Of a stretch of 55,143 bases of DNA, positions 26,058-34,225 are shown piece after piece. Every line of letters starts with the position of its first letter. The first letter of the stretch is position 1. The notes beneath the pieces were generated by a model, which saw only the letters and a program-made list of their open reading frames with translations, did not search any database and was not told the DNA's origin. Both the position numbers and the translations under genes were made by a program. Origin of the DNA: Erythrobacter sanguineus (GTDB lineage: Bacteria; Pseudomonadota; Alphaproteobacteria; Sphingomonadales; Sphingomonadaceae); assembly GCA_945878845.1 (NCBI GenBank), contig CAMCUB010000024.1, positions 1-55,143 on the forward strand, in the 5' to 3' direction.

Positions 26058-27022
26058 TCGCGAAGCTCGGCAACGATGGCGTTGATCGCCACCGCAAGCC
26101 CGCCGTCTCCGCTTACCTGCCGCGTGACGAGATAAGGGCGCGCGACATCGTGGTCGATCCCCACCCCGCCCAGAGCGATCTGCCCTCGCGCGCCCAAGTC
26201 GGCGACGGTATCGACAAGGTGGTTCCAGAGGAAGTCGGCCGAATTTTCCGTAAGCGTGCTGTCGTCAACTGGTGCGCCGTCGCTGATGACCACCAGACAG
26301 CGGCGCGAGTGTGGCAGCGCCAGCAATTGCTGCTCTGCCCACAGGATCGCCTCGCCATCGACATTCTCGAAGCAGATCGCACGGCCGGCAAGCGGCAGGA
26401 GATGAGCGCGCGTGGTCGCTTCTTCCGGCGCGGAATAGACCACGTGGAGCAGGTCGCACAGCCGCCCGGGATTGCGGGGGCGACCCGCCTTCAGCCATTT
26501 CTGCCGCGCGCGGCCGCCTTTCCAGCCCACCGTGGTAAAGCCTGCAAGCAGTGTGCTCGCGCCCGCCGCTTCGAGGCTCTTCAGCGCTGCGAGCAGCGCC
26601 CCCGCGACACGCGGCATACGCTCGGCCATCGAACCTGACTGATCGAGCAGGAGCAACACCACCGTGTCGGAAAGGTCGCTTTCGGGCCTGGTGAGATCCG
26701 CCGCTGCCTCGGCGTAAGCGGCGTCGAACTGACCGCGCCGTTCGGCGGGATCGAGCGGGACCGGATTACGCGACGAGCTCCGGTTGAGCGCCTTCCAAGC
26801 CAGCACCCGGCCAAGCTCCTTGCCCGAGCACTCCACGTCGAACTCGGTCGTGTAGGCGCGGTAGGCTGGCGCGGCAGGCGTCGGATCAGGATAGCGCGGC
26901 GCTGGGGGCCGCGCGGGCAAGGGCGCGTGCGCTTTGCCCCCTTTCGCTCTCGAAATGCCGATGCATGCGAGGATCGCCAGCAACAGGAGAGCGCCCGCGC
27001 CCAGCAGGCCCGGGAGGCTCAT
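26054..27022 (-). CDS. CobT-like VWA protein with N-terminal membrane anchor
   Basis: 322 residues. The first 30 residues form a membrane helix, followed by a Pro/Ala-rich linker. The rest resembles the C-terminal half of cobaltochelatase CobT: YTTEFDVE, DTVVLLLLDQSGSM (MIDAS motif DxSxS), GFTTVGWKGG, PGRLCDLLHVVYS, and ISDGAPVDDSTL followed by a GIDHDV segment. CobT works with CobS and CobN in cobalt insertion, but the N-terminal CobT domain is missing and no partners are adjacent. A role in metal-tetrapyrrole or AAA-ATPase partnering is therefore only inference. It is immediately upstream of neither; grpE sits just 4 bases upstream on the same strand. Confidence 0.8.
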   Translation of the reverse strand: MSLPGLLGAGALLLLAILACIGISRAKGGKAHAPLPARPPAPRYPDPTPAAPAYRAYTTEFDVECSGKELGRVLAWKALNRSSSRNPVPLDPAERRGQFDAAYAEAAADLTRPESDLSDTVVLLLLDQSGSMAERMPRVAGALLAALKSLEAAGASTLLAGFTTVGWKGGRARQKWLKAGRPRNPGRLCDLLHVVYSAPEEATTRAHLLPLAGRAICFENVDGEAILWAEQQLLALPHSRRCLVVISDGAPVDDSTLTENSADFLWNHLVDTVADLGARGQIALGGVGIDHDVARPYLVTRQVSGDGGLAVAINAIVAELRD

Positions 27023-27026
27023 GCCG

Positions 27027-27596
27027 TCAATCAGGCTTCTTCGCCACCGCCACCATCGCTGCGCGCAGCAGGCGGTCCTTGATCATCCAGCCCGCCTGCA
27101 TTTCCGACACGATCGTGCCGGGCTCGTGATCGGCCGAGGGCACCTCGATCATCGCCTGGTGCTGGTTCGGGTCGAGCGGCAGGCCGACTGCGGCAATGCG
27201 GGTGATGCCGTTACCTGCGAAGACCTTCTCAAGCTCGCGCTGGGTGGCTTCGAGGCCGATCACGAGGCCTTTCATGCTCTCGTCCTCGCGCAAGCTCTGC
27301 GGGATGGCTTCGATCGCGCGCGACAGATTGTCGGCGACGCTCAGGACATCGCGCGCAAAGCCGGTCGCGGCATAGGCGCGCGCCTCGTCCTTTTCGCGCT
27401 CCAGACGGCGGCGCACGTTCTGGGTTTCGGCCTGAGCATAGAGCACCTCCTGCTTGGCCGCCTCAAGGTCGCGCTTCAGCGATTCGAGCGCCTCGGCGAG
27501 CGGTGCGGTATCATCACCGCCTTCGCGCAGGTGTTCAGGCACACCCTTCAATTCGTCTTCCGCCGCCTGATCCAGCGGCGTGTCGTTCTCGGTCAT
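27027..27596 (-). CDS. grpE: Nucleotide exchange factor GrpE
   Basis: 189 residues from ATG 27596, which has GGAAAG nine bases upstream; a TTG at 27617 overlapping the hrcA stop is an alternative. A long coiled-coil (RDLEAAKQEVLYAQAETQNVRRRLEREK) is followed by the beta domain with VGLPLDPNQHQAMIEVPS and EMQAGWMIKDRLLRAAMVAV, the conserved GrpE C-terminal signature. It drives ADP release from DnaK. It follows hrcA directly, the common alphaproteobacterial order. Confidence 0.97.
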   Translation of the reverse strand: MTENDTPLDQAAEDELKGVPEHLREGGDDTAPLAEALESLKRDLEAAKQEVLYAQAETQNVRRRLEREKDEARAYAATGFARDVLSVADNLSRAIEAIPQSLREDESMKGLVIGLEATQRELEKVFAGNGITRIAAVGLPLDPNQHQAMIEVPSADHEPGTIVSEMQAGWMIKDRLLRAAMVAVAKKPD

Positions 27597-27613
27597 GTCG
27601 TATGGCTTTCCAT

Positions 27614-28657
27614 TCAAGCGATCAGCTTGCCCAGCGATCGGGCGGTGAGATCAACCATGGGGACAACCCGCGCATAATTCAACCGCGTGGGGCCGATCAC
27701 ACCCAGCACGCCGACCACCCGGCCCTCGCGATCGCGATAGGGTGAGGCGATCACGCTCGAGCCGGAAAGCGCGAACAGGCGGTTCTCGCTGCCGATGAAA
27801 ATGCGTGTCGCATCCGCCTCGCGCGCCGAATCGAGCAGCTGGGCGACCGACTGCTTGTTCTCGAGATCCTCGAGCAGCATCCGCACCCGCTCGATATCGC
27901 CGAGCGCGGTTTCATCGAGCAGGTTGGCAGCACCCCGCACGATCAGCACGGGGCGCGCAGCGGAATCCTCGCTCCAGACCGCAAGGCCGCGCTCGACCAG
28001 ATCGCGCGAGGCATCGTCGAGCTGCGACTTGCCGGTGCTGATCTCGGTCCGCATCGCCAGCGCGGCTTCGGCGAGCGTGCGCCCGGCAAGCCGCGCGGTG
28101 ATGTAATTCGAAGCGCGGTCGAGCGAGCCGGGACTGAGCGCACCGCCAATGGTGAGCACGCGGTTCTCGACCCCGCCATCCTCGCCCACCAGCACCGCCA
28201 GCGCCCTGCCCTGCCCGAGATCGACGAGACTGAACTGCGCAAGCCGCTGTTCGCGCGGGGCGACCAGCACCATGCCGGCCGCGCCCGATAGGTCCGAGAG
28301 GATCGCGGATGCCTGCTTCAGCGCCGCCTCGAGCGGGCCGGCTTCGGCCAACCGCGCCTCGATCGCGGCCTGCTCCTGCGCGGTGGGCTCGGCGACGCGC
28401 ATCATCCCGTCGACGAATATCCTGAGGCCCGCATCGGTCGGCATCCGCCCCGCACTGGTATGCGGCGCCGCCAGAAGCCCGGCGGTTTCGAGGTCTGCCA
28501 AGACGCTGCGGATCGAGGCGGGCGACAGGTTCAGCGTGCCATCGGCCGCCAACGTCTTGGAGCCGACCGGCTGCCCGCTTGCGATATATTCCTCGACCAC
28601 GCGCTGAAAGATATCGCGCGCGCGCTGGGTCAGTTCGGTGACGGGGAGCGAGGTCAT
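27614..28657 (-). CDS. hrcA: Heat-inducible transcription repressor HrcA
   Basis: 347 residues. N-terminal winged helix (LTQRARDIFQRVVEEYIASGQPVGSKTL) is followed by a GAF-like domain with LSDLSGAAGMVLVAPREQ and the C-terminal EDLENKQSVAQLLD and VLGVIGPTRLNYARVVPMVD motifs. HrcA represses groES-groEL by binding CIRCE. No CIRCE copy is visible in this window. The ATG overlaps the stop of the small DUF6150 gene as ATGA, so its translation is probably coupled to that gene. Confidence 0.97.
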   Translation of the reverse strand: MTSLPVTELTQRARDIFQRVVEEYIASGQPVGSKTLAADGTLNLSPASIRSVLADLETAGLLAAPHTSAGRMPTDAGLRIFVDGMMRVAEPTAQEQAAIEARLAEAGPLEAALKQASAILSDLSGAAGMVLVAPREQRLAQFSLVDLGQGRALAVLVGEDGGVENRVLTIGGALSPGSLDRASNYITARLAGRTLAEAALAMRTEISTGKSQLDDASRDLVERGLAVWSEDSAARPVLIVRGAANLLDETALGDIERVRMLLEDLENKQSVAQLLDSAREADATRIFIGSENRLFALSGSSVIASPYRDREGRVVGVLGVIGPTRLNYARVVPMVDLTARSLGKLIA

Positions 28658-28932
28658 CCCAGTCTTCCGTGCAATCGGTGCGATCTCACCCAGCCTGCCT
28701 CGCTGCGAGTATCCACGAAGTACACCTGCAACTGCGCCATTCCTCTCGAAACCATGAAAATGCTCGATGTTGCTTCTTGGCGGTCCCGGGTGCCGAACCA
28801 TAGCGAATCGCCTTGCGCCAATCCCCAGCTGCTGACCCGGTGAACCAGCAAATCGGCTTCGCCCCGGTTCCCCACCTGCGCGACGCGAAAGTCGGCCTCT
28901 CCGAGCGATGCGGCTTGATAGATCCGCGCCAA
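28654..28932 (-). CDS. DUF6150 family protein with TTG start
   Basis: 92 residues from TTG 28932, with GGAG seven bases upstream. The protein runs [17 protein letters not shown], then [18 protein letters not shown], then [13 protein letters not shown] and [12 protein letters not shown], a well-conserved small-protein pattern that I associate with DUF6150. A longer ATG start at 29001 would overlap the rph promoter and adds an Arg-rich, non-conserved segment. The stop overlaps the hrcA ATG. Function unknown; its tie to hrcA-grpE suggests heat-shock-linked expression. Confidence 0.75.
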   Translation of the reverse strand: MARIYQAASLGEADFRVAQVGNRGEADLLVHRVSSWGLAQGDSLWFGTRDRQEATSSIFMVSRGMAQLQVYFVDTRSEAGWVRSHRLHGRLG

Positions 28933-28963
28933 AAATTGTCTCCGTGCATTCCGAAACGGCCTG

Positions 28964-28992
28964 TTGCCAATCCTTGCGTAAACGCGAATAGG
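28964..28992 (+). promoter_or_regulatory. Candidate sigma-70-type promoter for rph
   Basis: TTGCCA at 28964-28969 and AATAGG at 28987-28992 are separated by 17 bases, with a good ribosome binding site (AAAGGAG) before rph at 29000-29006. The -35 match is good and the -10 match moderate. It lies in the 81-base divergent region shared with the DUF6150-hrcA-grpE unit. Confidence 0.35.
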
Positions 28993-29013
28993 CTCCCGCA
29001 AAAGGAGATATCC

Positions 29014-29727
29014 ATGCGCCCTTCAGGACGCGCGCCCGATGAAATGCGCGCCATCACGATCGAGACCGGTTTCACCAAGCACGCCGAGGGCTCCTGCCTG
29101 ATCGGCTTCGGTGACACCAAGGTGCTGTGCACCGCGAGTGTCGAGAAAGGCGTGCCGCCATGGATGCGCGGTAAGGGCGAAGGCTGGGTGACGGGCGAGT
29201 ACTCGATGCTCCCACGCGCAACGCACACACGCGGTCAGCGTGAGGCCGCCAAGGGCAAGCAATCGGGCCGCACGCAAGAAATCCAGCGGCTTATCGGGCG
29301 GAGTTTGCGCGCGGTGGTCGATCTCCAGAAGCTCGGCGAGCGGCAGATCACCTTGGATTGCGACGTGATTCAGGCCGATGGCGGCACGCGCACCGCGGCG
29401 ATCTCGGGCGCATGGATCGCACTGCGCATCGCCATTAATGGCCTGATGAAATCGGGCGACATCAAGCATGATCCGATCACCGCGCAGGTCGCAGGGATTT
29501 CCTGCGGCATCTTCAAGGGCACGCCCGTCCTCGACCTTGACTATGACGAGGACTCGAACGCCGAAGCCGATGGCAACTTCGTGCTGCTGTCGGGCGGCAA
29601 GATCGCCGAGGTGCAGGCCACCGCGGAAGGCGCGACCTATGACGAGGAAGCGCTGCTGCGCCTCCTGCGCCTCGCCCGCATCGGCTGCGACCGGATCTTC
29701 GCGGCGCAGTTGGACGCGGTGAGGTGA
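29014..29727 (+). CDS. rph: Ribonuclease PH
   Basis: 237 residues. Starts [20 protein letters not shown]. Conserved motifs are [54 protein letters not shown] and the phosphate-binding catalytic segment [16 protein letters not shown]. RNase PH removes 3' nucleotides from tRNA precursors phosphorolytically. Start ATG 29014 is preceded by AAAGGAG. It is divergent from DUF6150-hrcA-grpE and begins a plus-strand run ending in rdgB, an arrangement common in alphaproteobacteria. Confidence 0.98.
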   Translation: MRPSGRAPDEMRAITIETGFTKHAEGSCLIGFGDTKVLCTASVEKGVPPWMRGKGEGWVTGEYSMLPRATHTRGQREAAKGKQSGRTQEIQRLIGRSLRAVVDLQKLGERQITLDCDVIQADGGTRTAAISGAWIALRIAINGLMKSGDIKHDPITAQVAGISCGIFKGTPVLDLDYDEDSNAEADGNFVLLSGGKIAEVQATAEGATYDEEALLRLLRLARIGCDRIFAAQLDAVR

Positions 29728-29728
29728 G

Positions 29729-30259
29729 GTGAGCCTACCGGGTGCGATCAACTTCAGGATCACCGAGGAAGACCACTATGCCGTGAACAGGCTGATGCTG
29801 GCTCGCTCGCTCGGTCGGTTGAGGCCCTTGCTCCTCCTGGTGGTCGGGCTCGCTGTCTTGTCGGTCGTCGTGAACGTGCTGCTGGAACGATCGGTGTTGG
29901 ACGACCTCATGCCTCTCATTGTCGGCATTGCCGTGGGTGGCCTCGCGGCGCTCGGGATGTTCGTGACGCTCAAGCCGAGGGCGCGGAAGATTTACCGCGA
30001 GTCCGCGCCGCTCCGGGAGGAGATGACCCTCCTCTTTGAGGATGGCGGTTTCCGGATCGAGCAACCTTCTGGCCTGTGGCGCGTCCAGTGGGGCGATCTG
30101 GTGCGTTGGGACGAAAACCATGACATCTTTGCCGTCTTCCCCAATCGCCAAATGGCGATCATTGTCCCCAAGCAGCAAATCAGCGAGGACGTGGTGGACT
30201 ACATTCGCGAACAGATGAAGCTTTCGGGCCTCCCCCGCCCTTGGAAGCTGCGCAAATGA
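29729..30259 (+). CDS. YcxB-like protein with two membrane helices
   Basis: 176 residues from GTG 29729, one base after the rph stop. The N-terminal cytoplasmic strand ([18 protein letters not shown]) is followed by two adjacent membrane helices ([19 protein letters not shown] and a second Gly/Ala/Val-rich one). A C-terminal domain follows with [19 protein letters not shown] and [15 protein letters not shown], the pattern of YcxB-like C-terminal domains. Function unknown. It is inserted between rph and rdgB, which are often neighbours, and overlaps rdgB by ATGA. Confidence 0.75.
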   Translation: MSLPGAINFRITEEDHYAVNRLMLARSLGRLRPLLLLVVGLAVLSVVVNVLLERSVLDDLMPLIVGIAVGGLAALGMFVTLKPRARKIYRESAPLREEMTLLFEDGGFRIEQPSGLWRVQWGDLVRWDENHDIFAVFPNRQMAIIVPKQQISEDVVDYIREQMKLSGLPRPWKLRK

Positions 30260-30882
30260 CCCGCCGCCTCGGCTCCGGCAGCCTTGTGATCGCCACGCAT
30301 AATGCGGGCAAGCTCAAGGAGATTTCGGCGCTGCTTGCGCCCTACGGGGTCAAGTGCATCTCCGCCGGCTCGCTCGGCCTGCCCGAGCCGGCCGAGACCG
30401 GCGTCACCTTTGCGCAGAACGCGCTGATCAAGGCGCGGGCGGCGGCGGAGGCCTCCGGGCTGGCAGCGCTCGCTGACGACAGTGGGCTCAGCGTCGCCGC
30501 GCTGGGTGGTCGACCCGGCGTTTACACCGCCGACTGGGCCGAGCGGCAGTGGTTCGAGGGCGCTCCCGGGCGCAACTGGTACATGGCGATGGGCAAGGTC
30601 GAGGGGATGTTGGTCGAGAAGGGTGCGGACGTCGACCGCTCCGCCGCCTTCCACTGCGTTCTCGCGATCGCCTGGCCGGATGGCGAACACGCGATCTACG
30701 AAGGCCGGTGCGACGGCGCGCTGACCTGGCCGCCGCGCGGGGCAATGGGCTTCGGCTATGATCCGGTGTTCGTGCCGACGGGCAGCGCGCAAACCTTCGC
30801 CGAGATCGCGCCCGAGGCAAAGCACGCCGTCAGCCACCGCGCCGACGCTTTTGCGAAGCTCGTCGCCGCGCAATTTAGCTGA
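30256..30882 (+). CDS. rdgB: Non-canonical purine NTP pyrophosphatase (RdgB/HAM1)
   Basis: 208 residues. Motifs of the ITPase family: [13 protein letters not shown] at the N-terminus, [36 protein letters not shown] and [10 protein letters not shown]. It hydrolyses ITP, dITP and XTP to keep them out of nucleic acids. The ATG overlaps the upstream stop as ATGA; an earlier in-frame ATG at 30241 lies inside the YcxB-like gene and is less likely. Confidence 0.97.
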   Translation: MTRRLGSGSLVIATHNAGKLKEISALLAPYGVKCISAGSLGLPEPAETGVTFAQNALIKARAAAEASGLAALADDSGLSVAALGGRPGVYTADWAERQWFEGAPGRNWYMAMGKVEGMLVEKGADVDRSAAFHCVLAIAWPDGEHAIYEGRCDGALTWPPRGAMGFGYDPVFVPTGSAQTFAEIAPEAKHAVSHRADAFAKLVAAQFS

Positions 30883-30883
30883 G

Positions 30884-30908
30884 GGCGCTCGGTTAACCGT
30901 TTAGCGCC
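30884..30908. terminator. Inverted repeat between rdgB and the CAP gene
   Basis: GGCGCT (30884-30889) and AGCGCC (30903-30908) can pair around a loop containing the palindrome CGGTTAACCG. It lies between convergent genes and overlaps the last codons of the CAP gene, so it may act as a bidirectional terminator. There is no clear T run. Confidence 0.4.
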
Positions 30909-31473
30909 GCGAAAGGCGCGTCTGGGGGTCGAGCCGGTAACCCATCACATTGCCGGCCGGCCAGTAGCGGCACACCAGCACCTCGTGCTTGGCATTGAGC
31001 GCGGTGGCGCAGCCAACTTCCTCAGTCTCGGGCCAGATGATCTGAGTGTAATGGCCGACATCGCTCCACCGCCCGGTTTTCGAGACATCGGGGAACGTGC
31101 CGGGTCGAAATGCCGTGCGTTCGGCGAGGAAGCCGTCGATCATCTGCGAGGGGGCATAGCGCTCACGCGTGCCCATCCACAGGTTCTCGCCCTGTCCCTG
31201 CTGCAACAGGTCGGGCGAATGGTGGAAGGCGCGGCGCGCGGCGAGATCCTCGGCCCAGTCGCGGGGATCGCGCCGCAAGTCATGGTTCCAACGCAGCGGC
31301 GGCAGCCCGACCGCCGCTCGTGCCTTGTTGTGTTCGGAGAGCCATTCCTGCTCGGCCGGGAACAGCGGGCGCTGGTCATCGGGCACGTCTTGCGGCAGGG
31401 CGGGAGCGGCTGCCATAAGCAGCGTCGCCCCGGCCAGGCGGGCAAGCAAGGTCATGAAACGGGAGCTCCGCAT
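30901..31473 (-). CDS. Secreted CAP-domain protein (SCP/PR-1 family)
   Basis: 190 residues. The N-terminus MRSSRFMTLLARLAGATLLMAAAP is a signal peptide ending before LPQDVPDDQ. The CAP fold is shown by WLSEHNKARAAVGLPPLRW, the CAP2 motif GENLWMG, the CAP1 motif GHYTQIIW and CRYWPAGNVMG near the C-terminus. The His residues in HHSPDLL and GHYTQ form the usual cleft. Bacterial CAP proteins are secreted and of unclear function, some proteolytic or lipid-binding. It sits alone on the minus strand within the rph-rdgB-hemW run and faces hemW across only about 40 bases. Confidence 0.92.
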   Translation of the reverse strand: MRSSRFMTLLARLAGATLLMAAAPALPQDVPDDQRPLFPAEQEWLSEHNKARAAVGLPPLRWNHDLRRDPRDWAEDLAARRAFHHSPDLLQQGQGENLWMGTRERYAPSQMIDGFLAERTAFRPGTFPDVSKTGRWSDVGHYTQIIWPETEEVGCATALNAKHEVLVCRYWPAGNVMGYRLDPQTRLSRR

Positions 31474-31512
31474 GCTGTGGGTCTATGCGTCAACGGTTAA
31501 GCGGAGCTGAAA

Positions 31513-32685
31513 ATTCCACCCCCAACCTCCCCCGGGCCTCGCGCGCTCTATATCCACTGGCCGTTCTGCGCCAAGAAATGCCCCTATTGCGACTTCAACT
31601 CGCACGTCCGCGAGGGCGTCGATGTGGCGGCGTGGCAGGCGGCGCTGATCGCCGATATGCGCGCCGAGGCAGCGGCCGCGGGCGGCGAGACGCTGACCTC
31701 GATCTTCTTTGGCGGCGGCACCCCCTCGCTGATGCCCCCTGCCCTTGTCGCCGCGCTGCTGGCCGAGGCCGAGCGCCTGTGGGGCTTTGCGCAAGGGATC
31801 GAGATCACGCTTGAGGCCAATCCGTCCTCGGTGGAGGCGGCGAATTTTGCCGCGCTGGCGGGCGCGGGAATCAACCGCGTGTCGCTCGGGGTGCAGTCGC
31901 TCGACGATGCCGAATTACGCTTCCTCGGGAGGCTCCACGGAGCAGGCGAGGCCTTGCGGGCGCTCGAGACGGCGCAGGCCCATTTCGAGCGGGTGAGCTT
32001 CGACTTGATCTACGCCCTGCCCGGCCACACGCCGCAGCTGTGGGAGGACCGGCTGACCCGCGCGCTTGCCTTCGGCGCCGGGCACATGTCGCTCTACCAG
32101 CTGACCATCGAGCCCGGCACGCGCTTTGCCAGCGACGTGCGGCGCGGGCGACTGGTGCCGCTCGACGACGATGCGGCGGCGGAGTTGTTCGACATCACGC
32201 AGGCGCTCACGAATGCGGCCGGGCTGCCCGCCTACGAGACCAGCAACCACGCTCGGCCCGGCGAAGAGAGCCGCCACAACCTCGCATATTGGCGTTATCA
32301 AGATTACGCCGGGATCGGCCCGGGCGCGCACGGACGGCGTGGCGGCGTGGCGACGGTGCGGCACAAGAAGCCCGAGAATTTCCTCGCCGCCGTCGCGCGG
32401 CAGGGTGATGGCATCGCCGAGGCGCGCGCGCTGGCGGTGCCCGAACAGGCGGCCGAGGCGCTGCTGATGGGCCTGCGCCTCGTCGAGGGGGTGGACCTCG
32501 CCGCACTCGGCGCGCGGTTCGGTCTGCCGCGCGCGGGGCTGATCGACGAGGGGGCCCTCGCACGGCTCACGGGCCTCGGGCTGATGTTGGCCTCAGGCAC
32601 GCGGATCGGCGTTGCGCCGGAGGGGCGCGGAGTGCTCGACGCGCTGCTGGCCGAGGTGGTCGCCGACACGCTGGTTGCCGCATGA
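31513..32685 (+). CDS. hemW: Radical SAM coproporphyrinogen III oxidase-like protein HemW, with non-ATG start
   Basis: 390 residues if translated from ATT 31513. The radical SAM cluster motif CAKKCPYC (19-26) follows ALYIHWPF; later segments FFGGGTPSLM, SLGVQSLDDAELRFLGR, FDLIYALPGHTP and YETSNHARPGEESRHN are the HemN/HemW family signatures. HemW is a haem chaperone. No ATG, GTG or TTG exists between the in-frame TAA at 31498 and the cluster motif; the first is GTG 31624, which would delete it. ATT 31513 has GGAG six bases upstream; CTG 31507 is possible. A sequencing indel in the C-rich run near 31520-31535 is an alternative. It overlaps xerC as ATGA. Confidence 0.88.
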   Translation: MPPPTSPGPRALYIHWPFCAKKCPYCDFNSHVREGVDVAAWQAALIADMRAEAAAAGGETLTSIFFGGGTPSLMPPALVAALLAEAERLWGFAQGIEITLEANPSSVEAANFAALAGAGINRVSLGVQSLDDAELRFLGRLHGAGEALRALETAQAHFERVSFDLIYALPGHTPQLWEDRLTRALAFGAGHMSLYQLTIEPGTRFASDVRRGRLVPLDDDAAAELFDITQALTNAAGLPAYETSNHARPGEESRHNLAYWRYQDYAGIGPGAHGRRGGVATVRHKKPENFLAAVARQGDGIAEARALAVPEQAAEALLMGLRLVEGVDLAALGARFGLPRAGLIDEGALARLTGLGLMLASGTRIGVAPEGRGVLDALLAEVVADTLVAA

Positions 32686-33572
32686 GCGCGCCCGAGATTC
32701 TGGAAACATGGCGCGCGCATTTGGCGGATAATCGCCGCCGCTCGCCCCATACCGTGCGAGCCTATGTCGCCGCCGCCGCGCGGCTGCTGGCGGCGCGGGA
32801 GACCGAGGACTGGGTGGCGGTGGCGGGGACCGAGGCGCATCACCTGCGCACACATCTCGCAGCGCGGCGCGGCGAAGGCCTCGGCAATGCCAGCACCGCG
32901 CGGGAGCTTTCGGCATTGAAGGCCTTCATCGCATTTGCGCGGGCGCAGGCAGGTGATCCCGATCCCGCCGCTCCGCGCCTGCGCGGCCCGCGGCTCAAGA
33001 AGGGCCTCCCCCGCCCTGTCACGCCCGACGAGGCCGAAAATCTTGCGTCCCATGTGGAAGATTTCGCCGTGACCGACTGGATCGGCGCACGCGACCGGGC
33101 GGTGCTGCTGCTGCTCTATGGATCGGGTTTGCGGATCGCTGAGGCGCTCTCGCTCACCGGGCGCGATGCGAGCATGGGCGAGGTGCTGCAGGTGACCGGC
33201 AAGGGCGGCAAGCAGCGGGTGGTCCCCGTTCTGCCGATCACCCGCGCGGCGGTGGCGGCATATGTGAAGGCCTGCCCCTACCCGCTCACGCATTCGGAAC
33301 CCCTATTCCGCGGGGCCAAGGGCGGGCCGCTCTCGCCCGGCATGGTCCAGCGCGCGATGGCGCAGGCGCGCCGCGCGCTCGGCCTCCCCGACACGGCGAC
33401 GCCGCACGCGCTCAGGCACTCCTTCGCGACGCACCTGCTGAGCGCGGGCGCGGACTTGAGGAGCTTGCAGGAGTTGCTGGGCCATGCCTCGCTAGGATCG
33501 ACGCAGATCTACACCCGCGTCGATGCCGCCGCATTGCTGGAGAACTACCGCAAGGCGCATCCGCGCGGTTAA
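32682..33572 (+). CDS. xerC: Tyrosine recombinase XerC-like
   Basis: 296 residues, the normal Xer size. The SAM-like N-terminal domain (ETWRAHLADNRRRSPHTVRAY) precedes the catalytic domain. Catalytic residues are visible: Arg in GSGLRIAEALSL, Lys in GKGGKQR, His-x-x-Arg in HALRHSFATHLL, His in LGHASLGST and the nucleophilic Tyr in QIYTRVD. Xer enzymes resolve chromosome dimers at dif near the terminus. XerC and XerD are hard to separate by eye; the genomic context favours XerC but is not decisive. ATG overlaps the hemW stop. Confidence 0.9.
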   Translation: MSAPEILETWRAHLADNRRRSPHTVRAYVAAAARLLAARETEDWVAVAGTEAHHLRTHLAARRGEGLGNASTARELSALKAFIAFARAQAGDPDPAAPRLRGPRLKKGLPRPVTPDEAENLASHVEDFAVTDWIGARDRAVLLLLYGSGLRIAEALSLTGRDASMGEVLQVTGKGGKQRVVPVLPITRAAVAAYVKACPYPLTHSEPLFRGAKGGPLSPGMVQRAMAQARRALGLPDTATPHALRHSFATHLLSAGADLRSLQELLGHASLGSTQIYTRVDAAALLENYRKAHPRG

Positions 33573-33579
33573 CGCGCAA

Positions 33580-34197
33580 TCATTCGCCCCGCTCGTGCGC
33601 CTCGACCGGCTTCCACGTCACCACGCGGTAGATGTAGAAGGCGACCCCGGCGAGGACGAAGAGCACCACGCCGTAACCGGCGAATTTCTCGAACCGCTCG
33701 ACCAAAGGTGCAGCCGTCTGGCCGCCGAAGATCAGCACCGCGTTCCAGATGCCGGAGCCCAGCGCCGTGAACAGGCAAAAGCGCCACAGCTTCATCCCCG
33801 CAAGGCCCGCAGGCAGCGAGACGATGGTGCGCAGGATAGGCGAGAAGCGCAGCAGTAAGACGATCCAGTCGCCATACTTGCGGAAGATGTCGCGCGCCTT
33901 GGTGAACTCGTCCCACTCGAAGGTCAGCCACCGGCCCCAGCGGTCGATGATCGCCTTCAGTTGTTCCTCGCTCCAGCGAACCCCGATCCAGTACCAGAAC
34001 AGGTTGCCCGCGACAGTGCCAAGCGTCGCGACGATCCACACCGCCCAGAAGGTCATCTCGCCTTTGGCGACGAGCAGCCCGGCCCCGCCCATGATCACCT
34101 CGGAAGGGATCGGCGGGAAGATGTTCTCAGCCGCCATCAGCAGGAAGATGCCAAGATAGCCGCCCTGGTTGAGCAGTTCGAGGAGGAAGTCGGTCAT
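33580..34197 (-). CDS. DedA family inner membrane protein
   Basis: 205 residues. The DedA/SNARE-associated signatures are present: ENIFPPIPSEVIMGGAG at the N-terminal re-entrant region, NLFWYWIGVRW, and GDWIVLLLRFSPILRTIVSLPAGLAGM at the second. Four or more membrane helices. The family flips undecaprenyl phosphate or phospholipids and supports membrane homeostasis and drug tolerance. Start ATG 34197 gives the family-typical MTDFLLELLNQGGYLGIFLL. It is the last gene of the rsmI-yraN-gshB run, 28 bases after gshB. Confidence 0.92.
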   Translation of the reverse strand: MTDFLLELLNQGGYLGIFLLMAAENIFPPIPSEVIMGGAGLLVAKGEMTFWAVWIVATLGTVAGNLFWYWIGVRWSEEQLKAIIDRWGRWLTFEWDEFTKARDIFRKYGDWIVLLLRFSPILRTIVSLPAGLAGMKLWRFCLFTALGSGIWNAVLIFGGQTAAPLVERFEKFAGYGVVLFVLAGVAFYIYRVVTWKPVEAHERGE

Positions 34198-34225
34198 GTG
34201 GTCCCAGTCGTGCGGTTGGGGAGCG

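Noticed and set aside
31485..31814. Alternative ATG-started frame at the 5' end of hemW
   Set aside because: Leaves the radical SAM frame and becomes Arg-rich; relevant only if an indel joins the two frames.
33564..33577. Short GCGCG...CGCGC stem at the xerC stop as a terminator
   Set aside because: Short, overlaps coding sequence and has no T run; expected by chance in GC-rich DNA.
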